From NCBI GenBank assembly GCA_030068145.1, contig JAPJBO010000116.1, forward strand, positions 248,001 to 312,000: a DNA stretch of 64,000 nt. Reading direction: 5' to 3'. Position numbers and translations under genes: made by a program. Under the pieces are notes generated by a model. It saw nothing but the letters and a program-made list of their open reading frames with translations, had not been told where the DNA came from and searched no databases. Shown one piece after another: positions 13,401-22,403 of the stretch; the first letter of the stretch is position 1; each line of letters begins with the position of its first letter. This DNA comes from Diplonema papillatum. Taxonomy: Eukaryota; Euglenozoa; Diplonemea; Diplonemida; Diplonemidae.

Positions 13401-16400
13401 ACCAAAATTGGACCAAAATTGGACCAAAATTGGACCAAAATTGGACCAAAATTGGACCAAAATTGGACCAAAATTGGACCAAAATTGGACCAAAATTGGA
13501 CCAAAATTGGACCAAAATTGGACCAAAATTGGACCAAAATTGGACCAAAATTGGACCAAAATTGGACCAAAATTGGACCAAAATTGGACCAAAATTGGAC
13601 CAAAATTGGACCAAAATTGGACCAAAATTGGACCAAAATTGGACCAAAATTGGACCAAAATTGGACCAAAATTGGACCAAAATTGGACCAAAATTGGACC
13701 AAAATTGGACCAAAATTGGACCAAAATTGGACCAAAATTGGACCAAAATTGGACCAAAATTGGACCAAAATTGGACCAAAATTGGACCAAAATTGGACCA
13801 AAATTGGACCAAAATTGGACCAAAATTGGACCAAAATTGGACCAAAATTGGACCAAAATTGGACCAAAATTGGACCAAAATTGGACCAAAATTGGACCAA
13901 AATTGGACCAAAATTGGACCGAAATTGGACCGAAATTGGACCGAAATTGGACCGAAATTGGACCGAAATTGGACCGAAATTGGACCGAAATTGGACCGAA
14001 ATTGGACCGAAATTGGACCGAAATTGGACCGAAATTGGACCGAAATTGGACCGAAATTGGACCAAAATTGGACCGAAATTGGACCAAAATTGGACCAAAA
14101 TTGGACCAAAATTGGACCAAAATTGGACCGAAATTGGACCAAAATTGGACCGAAATTGGACCAAAATTGGACCAAAATTGGACCAAAATTGGACCAAAAT
14201 TGGACCAAAATTGGACCAAAATTGGACCAAAATTGGACCAAAATTGGACCAAAATTGGACCAAAATTGGACCAAAATTGGACCAAAATTGGACCAAAATT
14301 GGACCAAAATTGGACCAAAATTGGACCAAAATTGGACCAAAATTGGACCAAAATTGGACCAAAATTGGACCAAAATTGGACCAAAATTGGACCAAAATTG
14401 GACCAAAATTGGACCAAAATTGGACCAAAATTGGACCAAAATTGGACCAAAATTGGACCAAAATTGGACCAAAATTGGACCAAAATTGGACCAAAATTGG
14501 ACCAAAATTGGACCAAAATTGGACCAAAATTGGACCAAAATTGGACCAAAATTGGACCAAAATTGGACCAAAATTGGACCAAAATTGGACCAAAATTGGA
14601 CCAAAATTGGACCAAAATTGGACCAAAATTGGACCAAAATTGGACCAAAATTGGACCAAAATTGGACCAAAATTGGACCAAAATTGGACCAAAATTGGAC
14701 CAAAATTGGACCAAAATTGGACCAAAATTGGACCAAAATTGGACCAAAATTGGACCAAAATTGGACCAAAATTGGACCAAAATTGGACCAAAATTGGACC
14801 AAAATTGGACCAAAATTGGACCAAAATTGGACCAAAATTGGACCAAAATTGGACCAAAATCGGACCAAAATCGGACCAAAATCGGACCAAAATCGGACCA
14901 AAATCGGACCAAAATCGGACCAAAATCGGACCAAAATCGGACCAAAATCGGACCAAAATCGGACCAAAATCGGACCAAAATCGGACCAAAATCGGACCAA
15001 AATCGGACCAAAATCGGACCAAAATCGGACCAAAATCGGACCAAAATCGGACCAAAATCGGACCAAAATCGGACCAAAATCGGACCAAAATCGGACCAAA
15101 ATCGGACCAAAATCGGACCAAAATCGGACCAAAATCGGACCAAAATCGGACCAAAATCGGACCAAAATCGGACCAAAATCGGACCAAAATCGGACCAAAA
15201 TCGGACCAAAATCGGACCAAAATCGGACCAAAATCGGACCAAAATCGGACCAAAATCGGACCAAAATCGGACCAAAATCGGACCAAAATCGGACCAAAAT
15301 CGGACCAAAATCGGACCAAAATCGGACCAAAATCGGACCAAAATCGGACCAAAATCGGACCAAAATCGGACCAAAATCGGACCAAAATCGGACCAAAATC
15401 GGACCAAAATCGGACCAAAATCGGACCAAAATCGGACCAAAATCGGACCAAAATCGGACCAAAATCGGACCAAAATCGGACCAAAATCGGACCAAAATCG
15501 GACCAAAATCGGACCAAAATCGGACCAAAATCGGACCAAAATCGGACCAAAATCGGACCAAAATCGGACCAAAATCGGACCAAAATCGGACCAAAATCGG
15601 ACCAAAATCGGACCAAAATCGGACCAAAATCGGACCAAAATCGGACCAAAATCGGACCAAAATCGGACCAAAATCGGACCAAAATCGGACCAAAATCGGA
15701 CCAAAATCGGACCAAAATCGGACCAAAATCGGACCAAAATCGGACCAAAATCGGACCAAAATCGGACCAAAATCGGACCAAAATCGGACCAAAATCGGAC
15801 CAAAATCGGACCAAAATCGGACCAAAATCGGACCAAAATCGGACCAAAATCGGACCAAAATCGGACCAAAATCGGACCAAAATCGGACCAAAATCGGACC
15901 AAAATCGGACCAAAATCGGACCAAAATCGGACCAAAATCGGACCAAAATCGGACCAAAATCGGACCAAAATCGGACCAAAATCGGACCAAAATCGGACCA
16001 AAATCGGACCAAAATCGGACCAAAATCGGACCAAAATCGGACCAAAATCGGACCAAAATCGGACCAAAATCGGACCAAAATCGGACCAAAATCGGACCAA
16101 AATCGGACCAAAATCGGACCAAAATCGGACCAAAATCGGACCAAAATCGGACCAAAATCGGACCAAAATCGGACCAAAATCGGACCAAAATCGGACCAAA
16201 ATCGGACCAAAATCGGACCAAAATCGGACCAAAATCGGACCAAAATCGGACCAAAATCGGACCAAAATCGGACCAAAATCGGACCAAAATCGGACCAAAA
16301 TCGGACCAAAATCGGACCAAAATCGGACCAAAATCGGACCAAAATCGGACCAAAATCGGACCAAAATCGGACCAAAATCGGACCAAAATCGGACCAAAAT

Positions 16401-17657
16401 CGGACCAAAATCGGACCAAAATCGGACCAAAATCGGACCAAAATCGGACCAAAATCGGACCAAAATCGGACCAAAATCGGACCAACAGGACCAATATCGG
16501 ACCAAAATCGGACCAAAATAGGACCAAAATCGGACCAAAATCGGACCAGTATAAGGGGGGGTCCACCCACCCCGGCCACGGCCCCAGGGTGGGACGTTGT
16601 CCGTCGGTATTCCAAGAACGTCGTCCCTATGGTGGATTTTCTTTGCAAGAATATCCAGGCGAAAGTCGCCTGGATCGTCAGGGCACGCACAATCCCCCGA
16701 GAAGAGACACACCTGCACGGCCTCCTTTCCCAGCACCTTCATCATGTTGGCCAGGCGCACCTTCGGCGGCGGCGGCTCCTTGAGACCGAGGGCGATCATC
16801 TCCTGCTTCTTCTTCTCGCGCGCCACCCTCGTCGCGGTTCTCAGCTTCTTCTGCTCCTTCTTCGTCAGCTTCAGCGGCTGCGGTCCGAGGGGCGTCGACG
16901 TGTTCGGACCGGCGACCACGACGGGATGCTCGATTAAGTGGGTCACTTGCTTCGGTCTGACGTTCCACTGCGCGAAGGCAGCGGGAGGCCCCCCGGGGGG
17001 TGTGTCGGGGATATCGGCGTAGGATCCGGTCGCGAGGAAGACCTTGTCCCAAGGTTCGACGTCCGGCACGTCCATGCGGAACGCGCGGATGGTGCGGCGG
17101 TGCGGTGTGGCCGCGGGCGCCAAGGGGTTCCATTCGAGGAGCTCCGGCTTCTTCGCCGGGGCGCCCCCGGCGGCTCCGCTCGTTTTGAACGCGTTCCGCG
17201 CCGCTTCGAGCTTCCGGAGCTTGTCCGCCTGCTGCGTGTGCTTGTCGGCCCGAGCCCGCGGCCCCGCTTCTAGCACGAGCAACGCCTTCCGCCCGTGCAG
17301 CACCGCCCCGGGCGGCGCCTTGTGCACGAGGGAATCGTCGAAAAAGCTGGGTTTTTTCGCGTCGGCTTCGGCGGGGGCCTGGGCCGGTTGGAGCAGCTGG
17401 TCGACTTTTTCGCTGGCTGCCTGCCGGGCGGCTGCGAGCGCTGCCCGCGCTTGCTCCGAGACGTCGATGGCGGCGGGCGCCCTGTAGTCGGGCTCCGGGT
17501 CCGGGTAGACGTCGGTGCTGACCTTCTTCCCGCGCTTCGTCACGCCCCAGCGGCTCGCGGCCGGGCCTTCGTCGGCCTGCGACGGCAGGGTCTGCGCCAC
17601 GGCGCTAAATGTCCGCTTCGTCCCGCCGCCGAACGTGTTCTGAGGAGGCCCCGACAT
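1377..17657 (-). CDS. PRP3: U4/U6 small nuclear ribonucleoprotein Prp3, five exons (496 aa)
   Basis: Prp3 is a core protein of the U4/U6 di-snRNP and U4/U6.U5 tri-snRNP and acts in the nucleus in pre-mRNA splicing. Exons read 17657-16713, 10915-10841, 10231-10140, 2007-1664 and 1411-1377; every junction is GT-AG and all phases agree, giving 497 codons with the stop. Residues about 195-375 carry the Prp3 domain, including LTKKEQKKLR and KVRLANMMKVLG; residues about 385-485 match the C-terminal DUF1115 domain (VVVEGG, LLLHRIDY). The length is near yeast Prp3 and well below human PRPF3; I see no N-terminal PWI domain. The chosen start, MSGPP, follows a GC-rich leader that also lacks in-frame stops. 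Introns are 5797, 609, 8132 and 252 bp. The last exon is tentative: without that splice the frame stops at 1644. Family assignment is strong; exact ends are inferred. Confidence 0.85.
1412..1663 (-). repeat. Introner-like family-1 element filling Prp3 intron 4
   Basis: Almost the whole 252-bp intron is one copy of a dispersed element that recurs at 11118-11311, 24549-24838, 37561-37838, 43911-44212 and 55395-55636. The element begins at AAATACTCGACGTAGCTGC (1421) and carries the near-inverted counterpart GCAGCATCGTCGAGCATTT at 1609-1627. It then runs through a conserved segment ending in an A-run that abuts the donor. It lies antisense to the gene. Confidence 0.7.
1664..2007 (-). CDS. PRP3: Prp3 exon 4, DUF1115 domain (residues 371-486)
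   Basis: The acceptor is CTTCCAG. The exon encodes nearly the whole C-terminal domain (FHLSGMLV, MVVVEGG, ARLLLHRIDY, VVTVWQG, ending LYLDLVLS). It stops at donor GTATCC, where a dispersed repeat begins. If the donor is not used, seven repeat-derived codons and a TAA at 1644-1646 end the protein. Confidence 0.8.
3738..3763 (+). mobile_element. LINE 3'-end fragment
   Basis: A short plus-strand match (GAGATGGTCCCTGCACTCC) to the LINE 3' UTR seen at 4378, without the TC tail. Confidence 0.35.
4378..4465 (-). mobile_element. LINE 3' UTR with (TC)n tail
   Basis: Read on the minus strand, the stop codon is followed by a conserved segment including GAGATGGTCCCTGCACTC and then a run of TC dinucleotides, instead of poly(A). 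Confidence 0.6.
4466..5536 (-). mobile_element. 5'-truncated LINE: C-terminal end of reverse-transcriptase ORF
   Basis: This 356-residue open frame has a Cys-x2-Cys-x9-His-x4-Cys zinc motif near residue 30 (CEFC...HYYWQC). That is the arrangement found C-terminal to the reverse transcriptase of many non-LTR elements. No RT domain remains: a stop lies just upstream and a CAG-rich tract follows, as expected of 5' truncation during target-primed insertion. The frame ends RRNDLRPP and is followed by the 3' UTR and (TC)n tail at 4378-4465. Related 3' ends occur at 20091-20190, 45680-45757 and 50396-50860. The element sits in Prp3 intron 3 in the same orientation as the gene. Confidence 0.6.
5560..5655 (+). 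repeat. Imperfect CAG/CAA-rich trinucleotide tract
   Basis: A run of AGCAGC-type triplets, just beyond the truncated 5' end of the LINE, inside Prp3 intron 3. Confidence 0.6.
6184..7126 (-). mobile_element. tRNA-derived composite element, copy 1
   Basis: A unit bounded by CGAGACTGGAGG (6210) and its inverse CCTCCAGTCTCG (7115-7126), plus about 26 shared bases to the left. Internally it has a 16-bp tandem array (6226-6735) and a tRNA-like segment read on the minus strand: an A-box-like TGGCAGAGTGAGCGG (6966-6980) and a B-box-like segment (6927-6939). Copy 2, in opposite orientation, is at 26756-27716. It lies in Prp3 intron 3, antisense to its B box. It is not a usable tRNA gene: the acceptor and anticodon stems do not fold normally. 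Confidence 0.6.
6226..6735 (+). repeat. 16-bp tandem array within the tRNA-derived element
   Basis: About 30 imperfect copies of AAGTTCGGGCGAAGCT and close variants. Confidence 0.75.
7138..7405 (+). repeat. AGGCAGCACC-type short tandem array
   Basis: Imperfect 13-16-bp units based on GGCAGCACCAACGGCA, changing to AGTCAGCACCAGC units at the right. Confidence 0.7.
7984..8436 (-). pseudogene. Frameshifted fragment with a zinc-knuckle (transposon-like)
   Basis: A minus-strand frame from 8436 is rich in Ser/Thr. Near 8040-7985 the two overlapping frames together would give a CX2CX4HX4C zinc knuckle, split by a single-base shift. Such knuckles occur in retroelement Gag proteins and in some transposases. 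Partly similar segments flank it at about 7430-7660 and 8625-8905, possibly degraded terminal repeats. The class of element is not established. Confidence 0.3.
9038..9710 (+). mobile_element. Family-3 retroposon-like unit with plus-strand ORF (168 aa)
   Basis: A plus-strand frame (9038-9544) encodes a basic, Ser-rich, low-complexity protein with a KKPKS-type basic patch. Its last codons and the following 160 bp recur at 46028-46206 and 47213-47353. Each copy ends in GCATGTGGCTA plus an A-rich run, as expected of 5'-truncated retroposons. The ORF may be an ORF1-type remnant; no catalytic domain is visible. Confidence 0.35.
10140..10231 (-). CDS. PRP3: Prp3 exon 3 (residues 341-371)
   Basis: This 92-nt exon sits between acceptor GCACAG and donor GTTTGC. 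It encodes the basic stretch ERKLDAEERRKKTVEKMKRD, equivalent to the RKLTAEQRKVKKIKKLKED segment of Prp3 proteins, and ends two bases into an Arg codon completed by exon 4. Confidence 0.8.
10298..10353 (+). repeat. E5 element upstream of Prp3 exon 3
   Basis: A well-conserved E5 copy (AGAGTGAAAGTTCG ... CTCCGGGTGACC), antisense to the gene, ending about 66 nt upstream of the exon-3 acceptor. The similarity continues to about 10420 and is shared with 40098-40270, 61390-61530 and 62268-62440. Confidence 0.7.
10477..10815 (+). repeat. Two diverged tandem copies (about 185 bp) in Prp3 intron 2
   Basis: Segments 10477-10660 and 10666-10815 share blocks such as GAGGTGATGAATACGTAGGT and CTAGTGGATGG. 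They fill the donor-proximal half of the 609-bp intron. Confidence 0.5.
10841..10915 (-). CDS. PRP3: Prp3 exon 2 (residues 316-340)
   Basis: This 75-nt exon begins after an acceptor ending CGCAG and encodes DPTIVERMVRKEAAERVG and seven more residues, matching the DPTKVEAHVR-type segment that follows EAVQ in Prp3 proteins. The donor is GTATGCGA. It is phase 0 on both sides. Confidence 0.8.
11047..11103 (+). repeat. E5 element upstream of Prp3 exon 2
   Basis: A diverged E5 copy, about 130 nt upstream of the exon-2 acceptor and directly next to a family-1 copy at 11118. Confidence 0.6.
11118..11311 (+). repeat. Family-1 element at the far end of the Prp3 satellite intron
   Basis: This copy carries the family-1 body from CACCGTGTGTTGTTTTCTC-like sequence to the GCTTGTGTAAAAA end. 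It borders the short sequence that also flanks the other end of the satellite. Confidence 0.65.
11310..11375 (+). repeat. Copy of the Prp3 donor-proximal sequence at the far end of the satellite
   Basis: About 60 bp (GGCGAAAGTCGCC, GGGCACGCG, GAAAAGAGAC) match 16636-16708 next to the exon-1 donor. The satellite therefore sits between two direct copies of one sequence. Confidence 0.6.
11384..16547 (+). repeat. 5.2-kb satellite of an 11-bp unit within Prp3 intron 1
   Basis: About 470 tandem copies of TTGGACCAAAA. Blocks of TTGG units, CCGAAATT units (about 13920-14160) and TCGG units (14860-16550) show regional homogenisation. Because 11 is not a multiple of 3 and no phase contains a stop, all six frames are open for about 1700 codons or more, giving an 11-residue peptide period. 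A 12-bp unit (about 13391) and a 4-bp insertion (about 12232) shift phase without closing the frames. The array is intronic by the Prp3 model, so these frames should not be read as genes. Confidence 0.95.
16636..16712 (+). repeat. Donor-proximal flank of the Prp3 satellite, with a hairpin
   Basis: Contains CCAGGCGAAAGTCGCCTGG, an 8-bp perfect stem with a 3-nt loop, and is repeated at 11310-11375. Confidence 0.6.
16713..17657 (-). CDS. PRP3: Prp3 exon 1 (residues 1-315)
   Basis: This exon holds an Ala/Lys-rich N-terminus and the first part of the Prp3 domain, ending exactly after GKEAVQ at a codon boundary. The donor is GTGTGTCT at 16712. The frame does not stop at the donor: it stays open through the satellite intron to about 11316. 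Confidence 0.85.
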
Positions 17658-17780
17658 CTTCGCGTTCCTGGTGCGGGTTTGCTGCCGGGGTACGACCCCC
17701 GCCCCCCAGGCCCTACCCCCAAGTGTGACCCTCCTGAGCGGGTCGTTTGGTTGCAAGAAAAAAACGTCTTCTCTTTATTC

Positions 17781-17837
17781 AGAGTGAAAGTTCGCCTCAG
17801 GATTTGGGGGGGTTAAAAGGCAGGGTGACCGTCGTCG
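17781..17837 (+). promoter_or_regulatory. E5 element upstream of the Prp3 start (possible promoter-proximal element)
   Basis: An E5 copy about 125 nt upstream of the Prp3 start codon. A further copy at 18524-18576 precedes the duplicated 5' end. Regulatory function is inferred only from position. Confidence 0.35.
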
Positions 17838-17965
17838 AAAAGGGTTCCTTATCTGGTAGCGGTTTATTGGCATGCGTGTCTTGTCTGTGGTAGGCAGCAG
17901 TGCATGTTTCCGTTATAACAATTATATCAACCACCTCGAAAGAGAACTCCGTCTTCTTTCTTCTC

Positions 17966-18301
17966 CGGGGGTGCCTTGTGCATGAAGGAAGCAGGCGTCA
18001 AAAGATCTGGGCTTCTTAATGTTCGGCGGGGGCCTGGGCCGGTTGGAGCAGCTGGTCGACTTTTTCGCTGGCTGCCTGCCGGGCGGCTGCGAGCGCTGCC
18101 CGCGCTTGCTCCGAGACGTCGATGGCGGCGGGCGCCCTGTAGTCGGGCTCCGGGTCCGGGTAGACGTCGGTGCTGACCTTCTTCCCGCGCTTCGTCACGC
18201 CCCAGCGGGCCTTCGTCGGCCTGCGACGGCAGGGTCTGCGCCACGGCGCTGAAGTTCCGCTTCGTCCCGCCGCCGAACGTGTTCTGAGGAGGCCCCGACA
18301 T
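17966..18301 (-). pseudogene. Truncated tandem copy of the Prp3 5' end
   Basis: A near-identical copy of Prp3 exon 1 from the start codon (18301) to about residue 110, together with the leader to about 18410. An 11-bp deletion near 18206 shifts the frame and the rest of the gene is absent. It lies directly upstream in the same orientation, so transcription from the old promoter could cross it. Confidence 0.8.
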
Positions 18302-18523
18302 CTTCGCGTTCCTGGTGCGGGTTTGCTGCCGGGGTACGACCCCCGCCCCCCAGGCCCTACCCCCAAGTGTGACCCTCCTGAGCGGGCCGTTTGGTTGCCG
18401 AATGAAAAAAAGCGACCGAAAAAAAACGCTTGTCTCTTCTTTGCGATAACCAGTAACCACCTCCTTAGTGAGCGTACTTGTAGCAGCGGTTTAACCTGAA
18501 CGCGTTTAGGTCAGATCGCACAA

Positions 18524-18576
18524 ACCAAAGTTCGCTTCAGGATGTGGGAGTTTAGAGTCTGGGTGACCGTCGTCGA
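18524..18576 (+). repeat. E5 element upstream of the Prp3 5' pseudogene
   Basis: Copied together with the pseudogene: the bases after it match those after 17837 for about 100 bp. Confidence 0.55.
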
Positions 18577-18689
18577 AAGGGTTCCTTTGTGGTAGCGTAT
18601 AGTGTCTTATCTGTGGTAGCAGCAGTGTATGTTTCCGTAATAACAATTCATCAAACCTTGAGAGAGAACACCCTCTTCCGTTCCCAAGT

Positions 18690-18870
18690 ATTGAGAGGCC
18701 AGAAAAGTTGGCCCACATCAAGGCTTCTAAAAGCCCGTCCCTTCAGAAAAGTTGACCTGACCCATATCAGGGCTTCTAAAGATCAGTCCCTTCAGAGAAG
18801 TTGACCCACATCAAGGCTTCTAAAGATCAGTCCCTTCAGAGAAGTTGACCCACATCAGGGCTGGGCTTCT
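18690..18870 (+). repeat. About 50-bp tandem repeat, four copies
   Basis: Units contain GAAGTTGACCCACATCA and GGCTTCTAAAGATCAGTCCC. They are followed (18893-18965) by a short TTTCGGGGAA-type array. Confidence 0.65.
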
Positions 18871-18965
18871 GACGACCAGCCACCTGGTCCAGACGAAAAT
18901 ATCGGGAAGTATCGGGGAGTTTCGGGAATTTCGGGGAAATTCGGGGAGCTTCGGGGAATTTTCTT

Positions 18966-20090
18966 TGTGGCGACCACTTCCCCTGCAGCCGGCCCTGGCG
19001 AAGGCGGAAAGGGGGCTACGCTACTATGGCCCTACCTTGCGCAGAGCGGTCCTGTGTTTGGCTATGCCCCGAAGAGGAAGATAGAGGCTGAGAAGGAAGG
19101 ACAGACTGGGAGTTTCAGGTTGACAGACGGTTTGCCACAGGTAGTGACAGGATCCGCTGCGGCAACGAGGGCAGGAACCGTTCCACCAGAGGTCGTGCGG
19201 GTACAGAGACGATGCTCGTGCTCGAGTCGCAGCTGGGGACGAACAGGCACGCCTCAATGATGAGGTCTGGGGGATGGACGTATTCTTCACGTATGGGGAG
19301 GAAAGGATCGGACGTGCTGGTGGGACGCCTTCGAAGACGGCACCTCCGGCAAGAAGGGGCAGAAGAGGGTAAATTAAGTGGGCGGCGGAGACCCAGCGGG
19401 AACCAGGAGAGCGCGACACAGAAAATCCCGTCCGGGCAAAGCAGCTACTGATGTGCGGACATTCAGAGGAGACCTATGATCGAAAAAAACGAGTTTTCCG
19501 GAAAGAAATATCTAAATGTTCTGCGGAAGGCCGGGTTGCCCAAAACATTTCCCCATCTACCAACTGTAGCTTGGACTCCTAGGCAGGTGTTGAGGCATAC
19601 CCTGCAGCCTGCGGATTCGGAGGGCCTCAAGGCGAACCAGCAGTTGCTGGAAAACCTGCAGGACCTGCCTTGAGTCCTTCGACACAGGGAGGATGTGCCT
19701 GTGCGCAGGTTCAACCATCATCTGGCTCTTCGGTTTGCGGTTGCAACCTTTGGTACCACGAGTTTGCCATTCTTATGTCAAACTCTCCAATTCCCTCGTG
19801 GGTTTTGGTTTGGGCAAGAAGTATTCACGCCAAGGAGTCTAACACGTGTGCGAGGCTTAGGGTGTCAAACCCACAAGCCGCACTGAAAGGGGGATGTGCC
19901 AATCCTTGAGGACGCAGCACAGCCCGATCCTGATTAACTGGAAAGGGATTTGAGGTTAAGTACACTTGTTGGGACCCGAAAGATGGTGAACTATGCCTGG
20001 ATAGGACGAAGCCGGGGGAAACCCTCGCCATCTCTCCCGATCACCTTCCCACTTCTGACCACGCTGCAGCAGTCACGTGGCTATGTATCA
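18966..20090. other. No gene recognised; possible decayed LINE body
   Basis: Short frames exist on both strands. The plus-strand frames at 18967-19460 lie upstream of a plus-strand LINE 3' end, so a decayed LINE is plausible but unproven. Confidence 0.3.
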
Positions 20091-20190
20091 GCGACTGACG
20101 CCCGCCCGTAGCAGCACGAAGAGAAGTGAGGAGACCGGAAACTCCGGAGAAATGGTCCCTGCACTCCAACCCGTCTCTGTCTCTCCTTCT
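20091..20190 (+). mobile_element. LINE 3' end, plus-strand copy
   Basis: This copy has the CGCCCG...TAG end of the ORF, the diverged 3' UTR (GAAATGGTCCCTGCACTCC) and a degenerate TC-rich tail. Plus-strand frames at 18960-19460 may be the decayed ORF upstream, but I cannot show an RT motif there. Confidence 0.5.
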
Positions 20191-20197
20191 CATCAAT

Positions 20198-20330
20198 TGT
20201 GATGTGGCGCGTCGTGTCGCGATCACTCGACGAGATATCGTATCGGCCAGCATTCTTCTATTCACACGCGCACTTGTACGTCCCTCAGCTACTGCTTAAA
20301 CAACGGCATTCAACATGTTCCGCAGGCACA
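20198..20330 (+). repeat. Dispersed repeat (three copies in window)
   Basis: Shares GTGATGTGGCGCGTCGTGTC and ACATGTTCCGCAGGCACAAA with 22068-22195 (plus) and, in inverse orientation, 23584-23770, where it forms the upstream region of the linker-histone-like gene. Confidence 0.6.
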
Positions 20331-21262
20331 AACAACATAGGGTTAGCGTCAGTTTCAATTGTGAGGCGAATCCTCACGCAAAGAATATAAGGGCACAAAT
20401 TTGTTTTGAGTTTTGAGTGGGATATAAGGGCATTACACCTTGTTAGTACCACGACGCAAACCTCGGCTGCGTTCTACGAGGCAACAACGTTCGATCAGAC
20501 AGGGCAGCAGGACACCTCGTCCAGGTGGGTAGCGTCACCTCCCCGACGCGAGCTGGTTGCCGGCTGGATGCGGGCAACTGCACCTTCGTAGCACCAACAC
20601 CCTGGGTGGGGCTCGGGGCCAAACTCCCGAGGGTGTCCCCTACGGGTTCTAGCGTTATTTGTGGATTAGAAGGTCGGTATTTTAAAGTCTCCGGTTGACC
20701 GTAGAGGCTTGAGTATGGCGGGGGGTTGAGAAAAGTAAGAGGGTGCAGCTCGTTTCGGGTGTTGTGTCACTCCGTTGTGAAGCCTTGTGAAGTCCCCTAA
20801 CGCGTACTTTAGAGGGTGCTGGGGATTGGGTAGGGTGTGGTCGTTCTGCTACGGCGTGAAAAGCTAGGAAGTTTCGACGCTAAGCTTCGACTCTTGGTTC
20901 AGTGCGGCTGGCAGTCGTTCACCATCGAGGAAGAGTCCGCGACACCACGTCATCTGCACACGAATCTCTGTGTGGAGGTGGTAGTCGAGACGATGACAAC
21001 CTCTGCTCACGACAAATGCAGGTCGCCGCACAAAGCCGGACCATCGCAGCGGCAAACGCGCGATCAGTCAAAACCCGGATGAAAGGCAGATTGGGAAGCA
21101 GTGGAAATACAGCTTGTAAGGTACTCCGTTTCTCGTTGCCGGCTCGTTGTCGAACTCTTTCTTTTCTTTTTTCGTTCCTGTTTCTATGACTGATGGCAGA
21201 GGGCTAGAGACGAAAAGGTCAGCCGCGGAACTAGCGATACTGTACGGTGGTGAGACCCTCAG

Positions 21263-21382
21263 ATGGCGCGACTTTTCGGCATCAAGCAGCTGGAATTGGA
21301 GAGGCGTGCCCAAGTCGCACTCGAAAAGTGGGTGTGCTACAGCCAAAAACGCGTGAAAACGCACTCCCGAAGGCCGGCGTGA
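21263..21382 (+). CDS. Possible small ORF or exon (39 aa), unrecognised
   Basis: A plus-strand frame with a basic amphipathic sequence (KQLELERRAQVALEKW) starts right after CCTCAG, so it could be an exon rather than a gene. There is no other support. Confidence 0.15.
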   Translation: MARLFGIKQLELERRAQVALEKWVCYSQKRVKTHSRRPA

Positions 21383-21561
21383 CACCCGCGTTCTTAAATA
21401 ACTCCAGTTTCTGAGGCTGGACCGGTCCAGTTTCTGAGGCTGAAGACGGCAGCTGCTCCCTTGTGGGGCTACTTCGGACCCGTAGCTTATCCGTTTCCAG
21501 CGACAAACGGGCTTCGGCTCGCGAATCCTCGTTTGGAGACACCAGTCAGGTGGGGAGTGTG

Positions 21562-21745
21562 GCTGGGGCGGCACATCTGTTACACAGTAACGCAGGTGTC
21601 CTAAGGCAAGTCAGCGGGAACAGAAATCTCGCGTAGAGCATAAGGGTAAAAGCTTGCTCGATACACGATCTTCAGTACCGATCCTCGGTGTGAAAGCATG
21701 GCCTAACGATCCTTTGGTCTCGCTTCGTGTTCAAGGGATGAAACC
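21562..21745 (+). repeat. Dispersed repeat shared with 40842-41003
   Basis: About 160 bp match closely (GTGTCCTAAGGCAAG, AAGCTTGCTCGATACACGAT). The second copy overlaps the final codons of the large membrane-protein gene. Confidence 0.65.
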
Positions 21746-22067
21746 GGGCTCCACCGTGCAGGATACGAGAGCCTGGCAGCTTGTGGTCTGCTAGTACCAC
21801 AAAGCTCTACAAAGCACCCGAATGCTAAAAGGCACAGCAGAACACGGGAAGCACAGCAGAACACGGGAACGCGACACGAACACGGGGGTGACCAAAGGGT
21901 GAGAAAATTGGTGTGACTGGCACCGTGGAAGACAGACACTTGTTCTCTCGTGCATTCTTCCGATGCTCACAAAACTGCAAACCCCTCAAACCACCATCCA
22001 GTACCAAAATGCTGTACTTGCCGGATGGTAGTCGTGTCCGGACGGGAGTAGACATCTTTCTCATCCA

Positions 22068-22195
22068 TCGTGATGTGGCGCGTCGTGTCACTCGGCAGTG
22101 GTCGACCAGTCGACCGTCCCGTCCAGACACGGAACCGACGAGATACCCTACCCTATCGGCCCATATTCTTCTACTCACGATAATCAACAGGGACC
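22068..22195 (+). repeat. Dispersed repeat, second copy
   Basis: Plus-strand copy of the repeat at 20198 and 23584 (inverse), carrying GTCGACCAGTCGACCGTCC-like and ACGAGATACCCTA blocks. Confidence 0.6.
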
Positions 22196-22403
22196 TCGAA
22201 ATCCAGAGAAACGGGGTTATTTGCTGAAACATGGTTTGGGCCCATTCGGGGTCAGATTGCGGGATCTGGGAGGTAGGGGCCGCGTACCCTACACATGCAC
22301 AGCATCGTACTTTGCCAGTATGTTTCTGCCCAAACCTCCTCGTCCCCTTCTGGCATCCCTTCCACGTGTTCAGCATCCTGGATACCTTTTATTTGCCACC
22401 AAA

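Larger units (their letters stand above)
20610..22060. other. No confident gene; dispersed repeats
   Basis: Contains an E5-type copy (20656-20701), a repeat at 21562-21745 shared with 40842-41003, and a short duplicated CAGTTTCTGAGGCTG motif (about 21405-21442). Overlapping frames on both strands do not resemble known proteins. Confidence 0.4.

Noticed and set aside
11224-17756. Six overlapping frames of 1700-2150 codons as giant repeat proteins
   Set aside because: They arise because the 11-bp unit has no stop in any phase. The array lies between Prp3 exons whose splice sites and phases agree.
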